Of a stretch of 13,682 nucleotides of DNA, positions 12,462 to 13,682 are shown in pieces. Location of the stretch: positions 1-13,682 of the forward strand of contig DATLMV010000028.1 of NCBI GenBank assembly GCA_035537095.1, read 5' to 3'. The notes under the pieces are model-generated. The model was given only the letters and a program-made list of their open reading frames with translations, searched no databases and was not told the origin of the DNA. Origin of the DNA: DASWNP01 sp035537095. Lineage in GTDB: Bacteria > Acidobacteriota > Blastocatellia > Pyrinomonadales > Pyrinomonadaceae. Numbering within the stretch: the stretch's first letter is position 1; every line of letters starts with the position of its first letter. The position numbers and the translations under genes are program-made.

Positions 12462-13052
12462 ATGAATATCGAGCCGGTCAAACTCGAAGGACGCTGGGTG
12501 CGTTTGGAACCTCTATCGGCGGAGCACGTCGGGGCGTTGTGCGAGGTGGGATTGGACGACGAGTTATGGCGTTGGACGACGACGCTGATTCGCACGCCTG
12601 ATGAGATGCGCGCTTACGTCGAGACTGCGCTCGCGGAGCGTGCGCGCGGCGTGTCGCTGCCATTCGTGACGATTGAACGGAGTTCGGGGCGCGTCGTCGG
12701 CAGCACGCGGTTCGCGAATATTGACGCGGGCAATCGTCGCGCGGAGATCGGTTACACTTGGGTGGCGCGCGCGTGGCAGCGTTCGGCGGTGAACACGGAG
12801 GCGAAATACCTGATGCTCAAACATGCGTTCGAGACGTGGGGCGCGATTCGCGTGGAACTAAAGACGGACTCGCTCAACGAGAAGTCGCGCCGCGCAATCC
12901 TCCGCATCGGCGCGCAGGAGGAAGGGACGCTCCGCAATCACATGATCACTTACACGGGCCGCTTCCGTCATTCCGTCTATTACAGCATCATCGAATCCGA
13001 ATGGCCCAACGTCAAAGCCGGATTGGAAACTAAACTCGCAAGAGAAAGTTAA
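12462..13052 (+). CDS. GNAT acetyltransferase, RimJ/RimL type
   Basis: The 196-residue protein is a GNAT N-acetyltransferase of the RimJ/RimL (Acetyltransf_3) group, which transfers acetyl from acetyl-CoA to an amine such as a protein N-terminus or small molecule. It opens with LEGRWVRLEPLSAEHVGAL, followed by the core strand GRVVGSTRFANID, the pattern AEIGYTWVARAWQRSAVNTE at the CoA-binding site, and the C-terminal LKTDSLNEKSRRAILRIGAQEEGTLRNH typical of the family. Length is normal. The ATG at 12462 fits the family start, but no good Shine-Dalgarno sequence precedes it. It lies 106 bp ahead of glnE on the same strand and could share its transcript. An 11-base direct repeat, TAAACTCGCAA (13031-13041 and 13050-13060), spans the stop codon. 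The substrate is unknown. Confidence 0.9.
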   Translation: MNIEPVKLEGRWVRLEPLSAEHVGALCEVGLDDELWRWTTTLIRTPDEMRAYVETALAERARGVSLPFVTIERSSGRVVGSTRFANIDAGNRRAEIGYTWVARAWQRSAVNTEAKYLMLKHAFETWGAIRVELKTDSLNEKSRRAILRIGAQEEGTLRNHMITYTGRFRHSVYYSIIESEWPNVKAGLETKLARES

Positions 13053-13158
13053 ACTCGCAAAATACCGGCACGGCAGACGCGTCGGTCGCTGCGTCTCATA
13101 GCGTCCGGCGGCGTCGCCTCTTTCCTTCAAAGGGTAGTTGATTTATGTTATCCGCACA

Positions 13159-13682
13159 TTGAATACGCTTGACGAAAACATCGAACGGCTCGCGCGTGAC
13201 CTGCCGGACGCGGAGGGCGCGCGCATGTTCTTCGAGCGCATCACGGCGGCGGAGGCGCGTGTGGGACGCGTGCTGGCGAAGGACGCGGGGCTGCTGTCGG
13301 ACGCGCTCGCGCTGGCGGCTTGGAGTCCGTTTCTGGCGACGACGCTGGCGCAGCATCCCGACTATCTTTCGTGGCTCGCGCGCGAACGCGCGCACGCGCG
13401 TCTGCGGACGGCGGAAGAACTCGGCGAGTCGCTGGCGCGTTTCGCCCTGACGCATTCGCAAGTGGAGGCGCAGGTGTTGCTCGCGCGTTTTCGCAGGCGC
13501 GAGTTGTTGAGCATCTACCTGCGCGACGTGCGCCGCGTCAGCACGCTCGTCGAGACGACCGAGGAGTTGTCGAATCTGGCCGACGCGATTCTGCAATACG
13601 CGCTCAATCTGGCGCAGCAGGAGTTGGAGAATCTCTACGGCGCGCCGCAATGCACGGACGCGCGCGGGCGCATCGCCGCCGC
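13159..13682 (+). CDS. glnE: Glutamine synthetase adenylyltransferase, N-terminal part (runs off window)
   Basis: From about 13159 the frame reads through to the right edge with no stop (174 codons). The sequence LLSDALALAAWSPFLATTLA, then QHPDYLSWLARER, then ARFRRRELLSIYLRDV and ELSNLADAILQYALNLAQQE is the N-terminal adenylyl-removing region of GlnE, which adds and removes AMP on a tyrosine of GlnA in response to nitrogen status through PII. The nucleotidyltransferase motif lies beyond the first part of this region and is not reached here. No ATG lies in frame near the start. An in-frame TAG at 13135 limits the gene, leaving TTG at 13138 or TTG at 13159; the ATG (Met) at about 13222 falls inside conserved sequence. 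I take 13159. AAAGGG lies upstream at about 13129-13134. It is 106 bp behind the GNAT gene. Confidence 0.85.
   Translation, partial: MNTLDENIERLARDLPDAEGARMFFERITAAEARVGRVLAKDAGLLSDALALAAWSPFLATTLAQHPDYLSWLARERAHARLRTAEELGESLARFALTHSQVEAQVLLARFRRRELLSIYLRDVRRVSTLVETTEELSNLADAILQYALNLAQQELENLYGAPQCTDARGRIAA

Overview
This 13.7 kb window is high-GC bacterial chromosome with mixed-strand housekeeping genes. It carries no phage, IS, CRISPR, tRNA or rRNA gene that I can see. The best guess is an Acidobacteriota genome, probably class Blastocatellia. That rests on the tetratricopeptide plus Fis-type helix-turn-helix protein near 11 kb, whose ending (LLGFKHHNSL, LLNTRHKSLL, RRKRSII) I associate with that group, and on overall gene style. 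It is an inference, not a proof.

Layout. (1) 1-1975, plus strand: the 3' part of an alkaline-phosphatase-superfamily enzyme, then an ABC transporter ATPase with no permease gene beside it. (2) 1980-2115: a 136-bp imperfect palindrome between convergent genes. (3) 2120-3337, minus: an MFS transporter. (4) 3632-8419: a polyamine block on the minus strand. It holds an agmatinase (speB), a deoxyhypusine-synthase-like enzyme, and a biosynthetic arginine decarboxylase (speA), with a HicB-like antitoxin gene and a frameshifted hicA inserted between speB and the others. (5) 8420-8867: a divergent control region with good sigma70-type promoters for speA and for glnA. (6) 8868-10289, plus: glnA, a type I glutamine synthetase with the adenylylation tyrosine. 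(7) 10290-10592: a second long palindrome (135 bp) and three consecutive hairpins. (8) 10593-11915, minus: a TPR / Fis-type HTH / receiver-domain fusion with an intrinsic terminator just upstream of its start. (9) 12462-13052, plus: a RimJ/RimL-type GNAT acetyltransferase. (10) 13159 to the right edge: the start of glnE, the glutamine synthetase adenylyltransferase that would modify the GlnA encoded 3 kb earlier.

How they fit together. SpeA makes agmatine from arginine, SpeB converts agmatine to putrescine, and the deoxyhypusine-synthase-like enzyme probably uses a diamine (or agmatine) to make a longer polyamine such as homospermidine. GlnA and GlnE form a nitrogen-assimilation pair. The shared speA-glnA control region could coordinate arginine/polyamine use with glutamine synthesis. 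Arrangement, promoter spacing and repeats were read by eye, and no database search was possible.
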